Source of the DNA: Hygrophila difformis
Lineage: Eukaryota; Streptophyta; Magnoliopsida; Lamiales; Acanthaceae
NCBI GenBank assembly: GCA_030278955.1
Contig: JAOANR010000002.1
Coordinates: forward strand, 15,088,238 to 15,152,237
Direction of reading: 5' to 3'
DNA length: 64,000 nt
This document shows positions 1-10,950 of this stretch, piece by piece. Position 1 is the first letter of the stretch, and each line of letters starts with the position of its first letter. A program made the translations under genes and the position numbers. Below the pieces are notes generated by a model, which was not told the origin of the DNA, did no database searches, and was given only the letters and a program-made list of their open reading frames with translations.

Positions 1-567
1 AAAGGGAGGATGAGTGGGGAATCCAGCCGGGGCCCCCAAGAAAAAAGGAATAAGGACAATAGAAGTGAAAACAATGCGGGAAGGAATGAGCAACGGGGAG
101 GGCCGAATAGGCCACAACAATCAAACAATGGAAGGAGGTTTAACCCGGGAGGTCCGGTGCCACCCTGCCCAAGATGTGGAAGACCCCATCTGGCGAGGGG
201 ATGCCCTCAACAGGGCGCGTGTTTCCGATGTGGTCGGATGGGCCACTTGATTCGGGAATGCAGAACAAGGATCGAAAACATAACGAAGAGGAAAGACTTG
301 GTTACGGGGCCAGAGCAGCCTCAAAACCAAAATGGACGGAACGGAAACCACCAGGGGTACGGACCCCCTCGAAATCAGTACAGGCATCCGCAGAATCATC
401 CTAACCAAAACCAGCGTCCGCCACCACCTCATAATCAGAACCAGCAGCAAAATCCAAATCAGCAGGGCAACCCAGGACGCCCTATGGGGAGGCTCAACGT
501 AATAAACCAAGCGGACGTGCCTGCACAGGGGGGAAGTGATGGCAGGTACATTTCACGTTTTAAGTAA
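1..567 (+). pseudogene. gag: Gag C-terminal half (nucleocapsid) of the Ty3 element
   Basis: The frame is open from the first base, so the start lies outside the window. About 55-85 residues in there are two cysteine clusters: an irregular C-x2-C-x3-H-x4-C, then a canonical C-x2-C-x4-H-x4-C zinc knuckle (CFRCGRMGHLIREC). A basic, Asn/Gln/Pro-rich tail follows. Gag packages the element RNA into virus-like particles in the cytoplasm. The frame shifts near 530-540 into the protease frame, where an intact Tekay element would read through as one gag-pol protein; this is a break. Confidence 0.85.
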
Positions 568-3500
568 ACCCCTTAAAGTTCTGTTTGACTCAGGAGCTAG
601 TTGTTCGATTATATCATCAAGAGTCTTAACTGAACTAGATCTACCTAAGTGTGAGCTGATTAACTTAGGAATTCAACTACGTTCAGGAGAAGTAGTGTCA
701 TGCTCTAGACGTTATAACGGAATTCCGACAGTTATCAAGAACGTAGAATTCTTCGCGAACTTGGTAGAATTTAACTTAAGGGACTTCGACGTTATACTGG
801 GGATGGATTGGTTGACCCAGTATAAAGCAGTGATTGAATGTCAGAAGCAGAAAATCACTCTGTCGAAAAGTAGGTGAAAGAGAGTCATCTTTTACTCTCA
901 ACCCCCTAAGAGGATCAACAAGGTTGTTAACGCTCTCAAGCTATGTAGCTTAATGCGTAAGGGATACGCGTTGTATGCATGCTACGTTCACAACCTTGAG
1001 GCGGAAGAGAACAAGGTTGACAACATTCCAGTGGTAAGGGAATACCCGGACGTTTTTCCTGAAGACATACCTGGTATGCCACCTGAGAGAGATCTGGAAT
1101 TCACCATAGATCTTATTCCTGAGACGGAACCTGTTTCAAAGGCTCCTTACCGCATGGCACCACTGGAAATGAAAGAGTTGAAGAACCAACTCGAAGAGTT
1201 GTTGGAGAAATGATACATAAGACCAAGTACGTTCCCGTGGGGAGCACCGGTCTTATTTGTTAAAAAGTAGGATGAGGGACTACGCCTTTGCATCGACTAC
1301 AGAGGACTCAATCAAGTGACCATCAAGAACAAGTATCCATTACCGAGGATTGAGGACTTATTTGATCAGTTGAAAGGAGCTTCGGTTTTCTCAAGGATCG
1401 ACTTGCGGTCCGGTTATCACCAACTGAGGATTGCCGAGAAGGACATCCCGAAGACGGCGTTTCGAACTCGTTATGGACACAACAAGTTCACAGTGTTATC
1501 CTTTGGGTTAACAAAATGCACCTGCAATGTTCATGAACCTCATGAACAATGTATTTAGAGAGTTGTTAGATCAATGCGACGTGGTGTTCATCGACGACAT
1601 CCTGATCTACTCGAGAAGCGAGGAGGAGCATTCCCAACATTTGCACCAAGTGTTAGGGATTTTGCGCAAGAACCAAATCTATGGAAAACTGCCCAAATGC
1701 GACTTTTGGTTGAAGGAAGTAGCATTCCTTGGACACATATTATCCGCCACTGGAGTTTCAGTGGATCCAGCAAAAATTTTGGCGGTGACGGAGTGGGCAT
1801 CGCCAACGAGTCCAACTGAAATACGGAGTTTCCTTGGACTAGCTGGGTATCATAGGCGATTTGTGAAAGACTTCTCGAAAATCACACGCCCGTTGACCCA
1901 GCTGTTGAAGAAAGGAGTGAAATACGACTGGACTAGTGAGTGTGAGTCCGCGTTTCAAGAGCTGAAGAAGCGACTCACCACTACACCCGTATTAGCACTA
2001 CCATCAGAGGATGGTGACTTCGAGGTTTACAGTGACGCTTCGAAGGAAGGTCTAGGATGCATTTTGATGCAAGACGCAAGAGTCATTGCATATGCGTCGC
2101 GTCAATCGAAACCTCATGAAGTGAACTACCCGACACACGACTTGGAGTTGGCGGCAGTCGTGTTCGCTCTGAAGATATGGAGACATTGCCTCTATGGGAG
2201 AAAGTGTTGGATGTTCACTGACCACGAAAGCCTCAAATACATATTCACTCAAAAGGAGTTGAATCTAAGGCAACGGAGATGGTTAGAACTAATCAAGGAC
2301 TATGATCTCGAAATTTCTTACCACGAAGGGAAGGCCAACGTGGTAGCCGATGCCTTAAGCCGGAAGACCCAACATGTGGCAAATTCGTTGACGATTCCGC
2401 CGGCATTGTATATTAACATGGCGAATTGAGCTTAGAGCTAGTGCATTCGGGCATTGTAAATGAAGTGGTCAACGCAATGGTAGTCGAATCGACCATATTT
2501 GATTAGATCAAACTCGCCCAACCAGGCGACGTGAAGTTGGAAAGGATTAAGGAAGGCATTGCCAATGGAAAAGCGATAGGGTTTGCTATCCATGAGGATG
2601 GAAGCATTCATTTCAAGGGAAGGTGGTGCGTACCACAAAAATGCGTGGAGTTAAAACAAAGATTGATGGAAGAAGGGCATAACACAACTTACTCGGTTCA
2701 CCCTGGGGGCGACAAATTATATAAAGATTTGAAGAAGATTTACTGGTGGCTGAGGATGAAGAAGGAAGTGGCAGAATTTGTAGCGAGATGCCTTACATGC
2801 CAAAAAGTTAAAGCCGTGCGACAAAAACCCTTAGGATTGATGCAACCATTGGAAATCCCGAGTTGGAAGTGGGATAGTATCTCGATGGATTTTGTTTCGG
2901 GATTACCGCGATCACCTAAAGGGATGAATAAGATATGGGTGATTGTCGATAGGCTAACGAAGACGGCCATTTTTATTCCAATGAAGGACACTTGGACCAT
3001 GGAACAATTAGCAAGAGCGTATATAGACAATGTGGTACGACGACATGGGGTACCACATGACATTATCTCCGATAGAGACAGTAGATTTGTCTCTCATTTT
3101 TTGACCAAGTTACAAGAAGCTCTCGGTACGTAGATTAAGATGAGTACCGCATTTCACCCAATGACGGATGGACAAACTGAGATCACAATCCAAACCTTGG
3201 AGGACATGCTGAGAGCGTGTGTCCTAGAGTTTAAGGGTAACTGGAAAAATCATTTACCCTTAATTGAATTTTCCTACAACAATAGCTACCATGCTAGCAT
3301 CGGCATGGCACCATTCGCGGCATTGTATAGTCGAAAGTGTCGGAGTCCGTTGAGTTGGGAAGAGAGTGATAAGACCATGGTAGTGGGACCACAACTCATA
3401 GAAGATATGACTCAACAAATCAAGGTGATTCAAGGAAAGATGAAAGCAGCCCAAGACCGACAGAAAAGTTATGCGGACGTGAGACGGCAAGACCTAGAAA

Positions 3501-3952
3501 TTCAAGTTGGGGATAAGGTCATGCTAAAGATATCACCTAAGACGGGGGTGATGCGCTTTGGCAAACGAGGAAAGCTAAGTCCTCGATATATAGGACCTTA
3601 TGAGATTATAGAAAGAGTCGGTAATCTAGCATACCGACTAGCCTTACCGCCACAATTAGCTCGTGTCCACAATGTGTTCCACGTATCACAACTGAAGAAG
3701 TATGTGCACGACCCGACCCATGTACTCCAACCGGAAGAAATTGAATTGGATGACGACTTGACCTACGAGGAAGTTCCGGTGCAAATTCTCGACATCAAGG
3801 AGAGAGTGACAAGGAATAACACCGTAAAAATGGTCAAGGTTCTTTGGTCTAACCACGAAACCGAGACGGCAACATGGGAATTGGAAGCAGAAATGAGGGA
3901 GCGTTACCCGACCCTATTCCAAGACGATGCAACCACAGTTATGGGGACATAA
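536..3952 (+). pseudogene. pol: Ty3 pol: protease, RT, RNase H, integrase, chromodomain (broken)
   Basis: Domains in order: aspartic protease with LFDSGASCS (near 575-600); RT with [10 protein letters not shown] (near 1290) and the catalytic [10 protein letters not shown] (near 1585-1615); RNase H with [12 protein letters not shown] (near 2025); integrase with an HHCC zinc region ending CLTCQ (near 2795), MDFVSG (near 2885) and SDRDSRF (near 3070); and a chromodomain near 3770-3920 with W..H..TATWE. Breaks: stops at about 875, 1211, 1268, 2427 and 3131, and a frameshift near 1520-1540 that loses the [13 protein letters not shown] RT motif. The catalytic D-D pair of RT survives. The enzyme would have copied element RNA and inserted it, with the chromodomain guiding insertion to heterochromatin. 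Confidence 0.9.
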
Positions 3953-3958
3953 CTGTAA

Positions 3959-3974
3959 TCTTAAGGGGGGAGGA
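3959..3974 (+). other. Polypurine tract of the Ty3 element
   Basis: A purine run ending GGGGGGAGGA lies directly before TGTAACGACCC, after the chromodomain stop. This is where plus-strand DNA synthesis is primed in LTR elements. A second purine run (AAGGAGGG, near 4215-4222) precedes TGTAATACCCG at 4228, so the true LTR start is ambiguous. Confidence 0.55.
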
Positions 3975-4227
3975 TGTAACGACCCGAATATCTTTGTCCG
4001 AATATTTTGTATTTCCAATAAACAAATTCAAATTGTTTTAAACTACGTAATGACTTGATCCCTTCGCGGGATACGTAGGCAACTTGGAAATTTTAATTCT
4101 GGGTTCAGTCAAACAAATTACAAACAACAACACACAATATTCCAATCACGCAATCAAACAATTGCCGAGCTCTCGAGGAGATAAAGCGCAATTTCGAGGA
4201 CGAAGTTGATTCTTAAGGAGGGTAGAC

Positions 4228-6691
4228 TGTAATACCCGTAAATTTTATGATATGAAATAGAAGTTAATCCGAAGAGCGAAGGGATCTTGATTCCGAGAAC
4301 CCATAAAGTAGAAAATGCACGTGAGTCAAGGAACGACGAATTAGGAGCCGACGAACTCAAAACTCGATGGACCTAAGATTTCAAACACGAAATCAATTTA
4401 AGTCGAAGTAAATCTAAGATAGGAATCGTAATCCGAGAATGACCCGGAAAAATGAGCCCGAAAATGTAGAATGACAGAAGTCCAAGAGAGAGGAGGAAAG
4501 GACCCGACGAATCGGTCCAGACCGGAGCCACGCAGCCCCCGTGCGGTACCGCGCCACCACCGCGCCACAGCGCAGACAGCTGCAATTCGCGCGATTAAGG
4601 CGATTTCTTACCAAAATTTTCGACCCCGACTAAGGAAAGCCAATCCCAGTCGGGGGAAAGGCTTATAGGACGAGATTTGATGATCTCCCACCCCATTATC
4701 AGTCTTGCAAGCCCTAGCTTCATCCCAAACTCTCCCACAACCAAAAACACAAAGTTCATACCTTCCGATGACTTTCCGGCAACCGAATCCGACCGAGGAA
4801 GTGTGTAGATCAAGGATTACAGACTTTGGATCGTTGGTAAGGGTTAGATTAGGTTCCTTTGTCGTTTATAATCTCAAACATCATCCTAACTTACGGATTT
4901 TTACTTGCAAACGCGTTCGTGGCCAAAGGAGAAGGAGAACGTGTTGCGTAGATCCGTTCGTGGCAATTTTGGACGACTCAATCAACCCTAGGACGTTCAA
5001 GGACTCACTAATTGTAAGTCAATGCCTCTCATGTCAATACAGGTGGTCTAGGGGCGTCCGAAACATTGGATGTGAAACGAACCGTTAAAATCGAACCTAA
5101 AGAAAACCCTACGGCGCAGCAATCTTTAGTGAATTTTTCGAACCCTTAAAACTGTTCAAACAGAAAAACTTAAAACACAAAAAACGTTCCAAAGACACTC
5201 ACCTAGTTTGTATAAAATTTTCATAATTTTTCATCTTGTTTTGTTATCCAAAAATGGTCTCAAATGAACCTGCCTTAAGACTTGATCTTGAAACGGTGAC
5301 AGATTCTTAGTCCGAACTTGTGGTGGATTTTGACATTTGATCTAGGCCAAATTAGGACTTGAGTTGAATATGAAACTTATAGACCTATGTTTTGTGTATC
5401 TTTCTATAAAATTTTGTTGAAATTGGAGTTCAGTTGCTATGGTAGAACTCAAATTTTTGAAACTGTTGCTGTGAAACTCGGACAGAATAATGTTCTGTTA
5501 GAAAATCATGTTTTTGACTTGTTTTCTTAACCCGGATCGAAAAACTTAAAACACGAAACTTATTCGAGTCTGTGTTTTTGACATACTGGTAAATTTTCAG
5601 AATTTTCAGACTTAAAATGAATTTTTAAGTAATTATGGAGTAAACAGCGTTGTATGAAAGTCATATGTTGAGAAACTTGTTGAAATTGTGAAATTGACCT
5701 CTAAGGTTTAAACGAGTGGAAATTCCTTTGAAATAAAATACATGAAACAAGAGTTTTTTAAAATCCCCTTGCATCTTGATTAATTAAAATTAGGGGGTGA
5801 GTGCTCTGCAGGGTGCCCTCCTAACTATTCACTTCGTGCCTTTATGGACGATGGTGACCCCGCGCGAAATATAAGAAATATTGCCAAAACGGCAATGTGA
5901 TTTGGGCCTACACTCTCGAGAATACCTGTATGGGTTTCCCGAGGCTCCAGAGTGGTACTGGATATGGCGGATAGGATGCGGCCTCCGGGCTACCGGCTAA
6001 ACGAAAACTTACGAAATTGGTTGCGGCCACCGGATTGCCGGTAAACAAAATATTGTTGAAATGGTGGTTTAATGGGGAGATTTAAAAGCTTAAATTTTTA
6101 TTTATTTATTTATGTCATTATTCATGCACTTAAATTATGTCTTAAAATTTATGCCTATGCTTAAATTATTACTTATGAATTCATGTGTCTTTAAAGCATG
6201 CAAATTAAATTATTATTTTTAAATTGGTAAATGAAATGTTTTACATGCATGATTAGGAGTATAATATTAATTATTAAATTAACCCCTTTATTGCTATGTT
6301 AGAATTGATTTACTCAGTATTTTATAATACTGATAAAATTATTGTTTTCTCTTTTCTTTTCAGAGTATGGCGAAAATGCATAAGCATGTGCATTTGGGGG
6401 ACACCTTTTAAATATTATTTTATCGTTTTATTAAACATGCATATCGGGCATGTTTAATCCGAGTTTTGGCCATTCCGGCCCTATCTTTAAATTTCCGCTG
6501 CAAAATTATTAGTATTATTATTACATGTTTGGATGATATTACATATTATTTTAAGCAACTCCGGACTTGTTTTTAAAACTTTTTCCAATACCCATAGCCT
6601 TGCATCTCTTTAGCAAGCTTGGAGAAACCGTGTCTTGCTAGGGAGGTGTGGCGGTGGCATCTCGGCCTGGGTTATCAAATCAGTTGTTACA
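4228..6691 (+). repeat. 3' LTR of the first Ty3 element (alternative start 3975)
   Basis: The start follows the block TTCGAGGACGAAG, purine run, TAGAC, TGTAAT, which matches the 3' LTR junction of the second Tekay element at 39622-39665 (TTCGAGGACGAAG ... TAGAC TATAAC). The end, GGCGGTGGCATCTCGGCC then GTTGTTACA, resembles the end of that element's LTR (GGCGGTAACATCGGCCC ... GTGTTACA). Length 2464 bp, or 2717 bp if it starts at TGTAAC 3975. Short open frames inside (for example 4705-5088) have no recognisable product and are ignored. Confidence 0.65.
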
Positions 6692-6843
6692 TAAAACTTT
6701 AAATCAAAGTACATGTGTGAACAGTACCAAATTTACCAATGTTACAATTATACAAAAACGGAGGGAATATATATTATAATATAAAATAATAAATAAATAA
6801 TATATGTTAATATGTATAATCTATTGACTATTAAAAATTTATG

Positions 6844-7151
6844 GAGTGTATTCAATTGAAAGTTTTGTGGAATTCAAAAAGTTTGTGGATTTAGAAAGTC
6901 CATAAACTCGTAGTCGATAGATTTTGTGTAGACTCTATATAGAGTTTGGCTGACTTAAGAAATCTTGGATTATTTAGAGAAATTTTATTTAATTGTATTT
7001 TTTAAAAGAAGTCATTAAAATCTATAAAGATTTAAAATCCATAAATGGTTGAATACCTCAAAATGTTTAAAGACTTTTTAAAATCTTTATTGAATACGCC
7101 CCACTTTAAAAGTCCAAAAAAAATTCTACAGAGTCTGGATTGAATACACTC
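6844..7151. mobile_element. MITE with GAGTGTATTCAA terminal inverted repeats
   Basis: GAGTGTATTCAA at 6844-6855 is repeated inverted at 7140-7151, and the inner 300 bp has further internal inverted similarity (runs of AAAATCTTTA-like sequence). The size and lack of any coding capacity fit a non-autonomous DNA transposon. I could not fix a convincing target duplication, so the superfamily is open. Confidence 0.6.
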
Positions 7152-7187
7152 ATTTAGACTAACTTTCCAATTACTTGTACTCTTCGG

Positions 7188-7505
7188 GTCTATTCTGCAC
7201 GTAGAGTTGTAGTTATGGGTTGTAGTTGCGAGTTGGAGCTATAAGTAATTATCGTTGTTATGAGTTGTAGGAGATGTGGTTATCAATTTTTACATACGTG
7301 TTCGGTAGGAGTAGTTATAGATATCAAAAATTACAATTTGAAAGAAAAATTAATTAAATTGGAAAGTAGCTTTCGAAAGCTCCCAAAGCTACTCATGGTA
7401 GCTTCTGTTTGTAGAGCTTTCCGGAGCTGCAATTCAAAGTTAAAGCCTTTAAAATCTAGTGTACAGAACAAAACTTTTGTTTTGTTATAAAATATAAAGC
7501 TCCTC
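7188..7505 (+). mobile_element. Truncated MITE, same family as 8010-8294
   Basis: It begins GGGTCTATTCTGCACG and shares scattered blocks with the element at 8010 (AATTACAATTTGAA, TTTTCGAAAGCTCCCAAA-like, CTAGTGTACAGAAC). The right end diverges after AAAGCTCCTC, so it is truncated. Rich in AGCT-type words. No coding capacity; the small open frame 7260-7490 is not supported as a gene. Confidence 0.5.
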
Positions 7506-8009
7506 TGTAACATCTTGTGGTGATACTATTTGCATGTCTTAAATTGAATAACTGGCGATCTTCAAAAATTTAAATAAGTCAGTTTAACTTAAATAATATC
7601 TTCTAATTTCTCTTAAAAAATTATTAAAAAATTAATTTCAAAGATTATAAGATTATCGAATCATTTTATTTGGTAAAATCCGAATCCATTATATATTCAT
7701 CTTGTATCGGTCATGTATTTGTATCCTGAAATATTCGAATTCGTATTTATGTACTGCCTATCCGTATTCGATTTCCTATTTGACAAAAAAAAAAAATACA
7801 ATAGGATATGGGAAGAGTAATATTCGCTCGTATTCAACCCTCTTTCACCCCTATGTATGGGTCGGTTGGTTATTAATGTATCAGTAAAAATGTTAAATTG
7901 TGATTCTTGTATGGCCACGAAATTCTGTTAATTGTGCTAAATAACTTAATTTATAGGATTAAACTAGATGATGATAAATTTGGCAAGGATATAAAATAAG
8001 AGGACAAAG
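7506..8009. other. AT-rich intergenic DNA, nothing recognised
   Basis: No coding frame with recognisable motifs, no inverted termini and no RNA gene signals were seen on either strand. The two overlapping short open frames near 7700-7910 are low complexity. Confidence 0.5.
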
Positions 8010-8294
8010 GGTCCGTTTTGCACGTCGAGCTGTAGTTGCGGCTGTAGCTGCGAGCTGCAGCTATAGGGAGCTGTAGCTGTTGGGAGCTGTAGCTATCAGT
8101 TTTAGAAGTGTTCGGTACAAGGAGTTGCAGCTGTCAAAAATTATAATTTGAAGAGAAAAATTAATTAAATTTGAAAAGTAGTTTTCGAAAGCTCCCAAAA
8201 GTTCCAAAAAGCTAGTGTACAGAACGGGGCTTTTATTTTGAAATAAAAGTTAAAGCTACCGAAAGCTCCTAAGAGCTGCGTGGAGAACAGACCC
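8010..8294 (+). mobile_element. MITE with GGGTCYGTT termini
   Basis: The left end GGGTCCGTTTTGCACG is matched inverted by the right end (reverse complement GGGTCTGTTCTCCACG). 285 bp, no coding capacity, with repeated AGCTGTAGCTG words in the left third. The ends resemble PIF/Harbinger or hAT MITEs, but no target duplication is clear. A truncated relative lies 500 bp to the left in the same orientation. Confidence 0.6.
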
Positions 8295-8297
8295 TAA

Positions 8298-8475
8298 ATG
8301 GAGTTGGGACCTCAAGTTTACTTCCAAGAAATCAACACAGCTGCATATCATTTGCTGTATGATAGGAATTTTTTCTTGGGGATAGAGCACTTCACAAGCC
8401 TTCCTGATTTTATACGTGATGCTTTGTTACATGATATTGTAGGTTTGTCCCATTCACCACAAGTGATTGAATAAA
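8298..8475 (+). pseudogene. 58-codon open fragment with a poly(A)-like 3' end, unrecognised
   Basis: An ATG starts directly after the MITE and reads 58 codons without a stop (MELGPQVYFQEI ... LSHSPQVIE). The amino-acid mix is well balanced (aromatics, charged residues, a DFIRDALLHD segment), unlike neighbouring AT-rich noise. The stop overlaps AATAAA, and an A-rich run begins about 25 bp later. I read it as the 3' end of a retrocopied or captured gene whose upstream part is missing, possibly removed with the MITE insertion. I do not recognise the family. It may also be chance. Confidence 0.25.
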
Positions 8476-8648
8476 ATCCGCTTCAACCCACCGAAAAAAA
8501 ATAAAAAATAAATAAAAAAATTAAAAAAAAAGCTGGAGAAAAAAAAGTTTATAACGAAAAAGTTAAAACATAAAGAACAAAGTGATTCATATTGCCCAGA
8601 GTTTGGTTGTAGTGTTGTATGGAGTATTTCATGATTTTGAGATTTTAT

Positions 8649-8657
8649 TTTTTATTA
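8649..8657 (+). repeat. Left 9-bp target site duplication of MULE-like element A
   Basis: TTTTTATTA directly precedes the terminal repeat that starts GGGTTAATGTT. The matching right copy is split by a Helitron: TTTTTA at 15628-15633 and TTA at 24313-24315. Nine bases is the classic Mutator duplication length. Confidence 0.75.
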
Positions 8658-8917
8658 GGGTTAATGTTTGAAAAGGGCCATAGCAAGGAGGCTATTCGAT
8701 TTTTAGGCCATAACAAGTTGCAATTATGAAAACAAGCAATAAGAAACACAGTTTTGTAAAATTAGGCCATGTGATCTATTTGAAATTAATAAATGACCCC
8801 AACAACTTTTTCTTTATTTCATTCATACCCCAGGAAAGTTTGACTTTATACATTTTAGTCATCTTTCAATAAACTTAATTTTTCATTATATAAATGACAC
8901 CCAAAGCGCATGAAAAT
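8658..8917 (+). repeat. Left TIR of element A
   Basis: Begins GGGTTAATGTTTGAAAAGGG, then GGCCATAGCAAGGAGGC and AGGCCATAACAAG. It matches the right TIR of element B (reverse complement of 23950-24211) along its whole length up to the viral primer site, and matches the opposite TIRs most clearly over the outer 100 bp. Confidence 0.75.
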
Positions 8918-8930
8918 AGGTATCAGAGCC
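8918..8930 (+). other. Caulimovirid tRNA-Met primer binding site (copy A)
   Basis: AGGTATCAGAGCC differs at one base from TGGTATCAGAGCC, the site complementary to the initiator tRNA-Met 3' end used by Caulimoviridae to prime minus-strand DNA. It sits at the boundary between the TIR and the viral genes, as in copy B. Confidence 0.75.
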
Positions 8931-9130
8931 AAGGTTTTATTGAAGAACATATTAATTATATTACTTATAATATTTTATCTCTTAATGGTGAAGATTTAAT
9001 TATTTTATGGATTCAAATAATTTGAAACCTACGAGTTATTTCCAAAATTTGGAAATAAAAATTTGGAATTTCCAGAGGAAATTCTCGCACTTATCCAATA
9101 GACAAGATACTATTAAAAGGATTTCTTTCT

Positions 9131-9517
9131 ATAAAAATTAGAGGAATTGATTGGAAAGAAATCGATCCGGATAGCTCTAAGTTCTCACAGGACTTAAGGA
9201 AAATCCATAAGACGATTCAAGATTATGGTAACCGGGTACTAATTTTACCTGGAAAATAGATAACTTGAATCAAGCAATAGAGGAGGTCTTGAAATTATTT
9301 CAAGATCTAAAAAAGGAAAATTTGAATCTGAAATTTGATATTTCGGATATCAAGAAAAGGCAGAAGGATATTCCTGGATCTTCCAAGAATACTAAGCAAA
9401 TATCGGAGATGATTTCGACTGGTACAACCTTTACACCAAAAAGGTAAAGCAACCATGGTCCCAAAGCAGAAATCACAAGAAGAACTGATGATTGATCTCC
9501 TGAAAATAATCGAATGA
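9131..9517 (+). pseudogene. Pararetrovirus small coiled-coil protein remnant (copy A)
   Basis: Equivalent to the intact 140-codon gene at 23347-23769 in copy B. Several stops interrupt the first half; from 9265 the frame is open and shows the heptad-rich segment IEEVLKLFQDLKKENLNL, followed by DISDIKKRQKDIP. In copy B the protein sits first after the primer site, like the small virion-associated or DNA-binding proteins of caulimovirids. Non-functional here. Confidence 0.7.
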
Positions 9518-10950
9518 GTGTTTCCACGGCAGATCTACCATATCTACAAGAACTTGCAGAATCATTTTCCCAGCTTGGGATTATGGATCTAGTTAATGTG
9601 AAACCCAATGAACTTCTTCAGTTGGGCTATGCGGAAGGATCAGGATCCCACGTGACTCACGATGGACCGTCTGTTGTCCCAATGAGAGAAAGTACAGACT
9701 TCCACATGAACAGGTATCCTGATGTGTATCTCAATGCAAGATGAAACCCAGGACGGAACCCGAGTAGAGCATCAGAATCCACACCGTGGGCCAAGACGAT
9801 GTTACAACCATTAAATCCATATGGCAAAACACTGAATCTTGACGTTATCGACTTCCGAAACATCAAGTAACTGATCGACGAATGGGTAGCTTCAATGAAG
9901 ATTGCAGCAACCACCCTGGATCTCGATAAATAGAACTTTGTCAGACTAATAGAGCTAAGTCTCGAAGGGTCGGCAAAAGTTAGGCTGGAAAAACTCCACG
10001 ACGGCTTTAAAGGATCAAATACTCGAAAGAGATTCCAAAAGCACAATCTGCGAACGATTTGGTTTCTTATTCAAAACCCATTTTGTAGGAGATGGTTATT
10101 TTGAAGAAAATGAGACCGAAAAAATCAAGGTCTATACCCAACCTCTATTGGGTATAGAGTTAAGAAGTATTTGCGCAGTAGAGGAATATATTTACTGGTT
10201 TCATAAATACTATTTCCGGAGTAAGATGACAGCTGAAGTAGTGTGTCCCATGTTCTTTGCAAAGATTTGCAGCCCATGGAGAGAGATGTTGATCCAATCG
10301 TACTCAGTACCCCCTGGTATGGTGGACTCGATAGCCCGAAGAATGTACTTCCTAAAGGATAAGCTCAGAGAATGGTGTCAACAGGCAGCAGCCCAAAAGA
10401 ACATCAAAAGACTAAGAGGTAAAATAAAAATAACCCCTCTTTGCTGTGAAAATAATTATTTTCCAACAATTATAGGAGAATCAGAAGAAAAGAGAATAAA
10501 GAAGAAGAGTCGAGACTCATACAGCAGGAGTTTCATAAGACATCCAGTCCGAAGGAGGAGAGCATGGTGGTCCAAGAGCAAAGCCAGAACATACAAAAGT
10601 GGACAAAGAACGGGAACGACGAAGAGTTCATCCCAAAGATCAGCTAGCTCAGCAGCAAGGAGCACAGGGAGAACGACATCAAAAAGAATGTTCAGACGAG
10701 CCCATACCCGAGCCAACGGAAGTTTCAAAGACTGTAATTGTTGGAAGTGCGGAGCCAGAGGCCATATCTCACCCGATTGCCCTCAGAATCGTGAGATACG
10801 AATGTACGAAGCCATGAGGATATCGTGGAGGCAGTTTACCATGGAAAACTAGTACCAGTATATCAGTTTGAAGATATCCCCTCGGACGAAAGCATCTACG
10901 AGTAAGAACTAAGAAGCAACTAAGACTCATATTCAGATGGATCTTCAACC
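9514..10950 (+). pseudogene. Pararetrovirus coat protein remnant (copy A)
   Basis: Starts MSVSTADLPYLQEL, overlapping the end of the previous gene by ATGA. Stops at about 9742, 9868 and 9931 and frameshifts near 9960-10150 break it. A long open part (10148-10852) holds the basic, Arg/Ser-rich region and the zinc knuckle CWKCGARGHISPDC (C-x2-C-x4-H-x4-C) typical of caulimovirid coat proteins. Copy B carries a less damaged version. Confidence 0.8.

Larger units (their letters stand above)
1..6691 (+). mobile_element. Ty3/Gypsy chromovirus (Tekay-type), 5' end outside the window, decayed
   Basis: Gag, protease, reverse transcriptase, RNase H, integrase and chromodomain follow each other on the plus strand, then a purine tract and a long LTR. 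The order PR-RT-RH-IN with a C-terminal chromodomain is that of Ty3 chromoviruses; domain style and LTR length fit the Tekay/Del clade (inference). The 5' LTR and start of gag lie left of base 1. Multiple stops and frameshifts make it inactive. The LTR ends in GTTGTTACA at 6691. No TSD can be tested because the left end is missing. Confidence 0.88.

Noticed and set aside
4705..5088. 127-codon plus-strand frame in the first LTR
   Set aside because: Low-information composition within an LTR, no motif, no relative in the other Tekay element.
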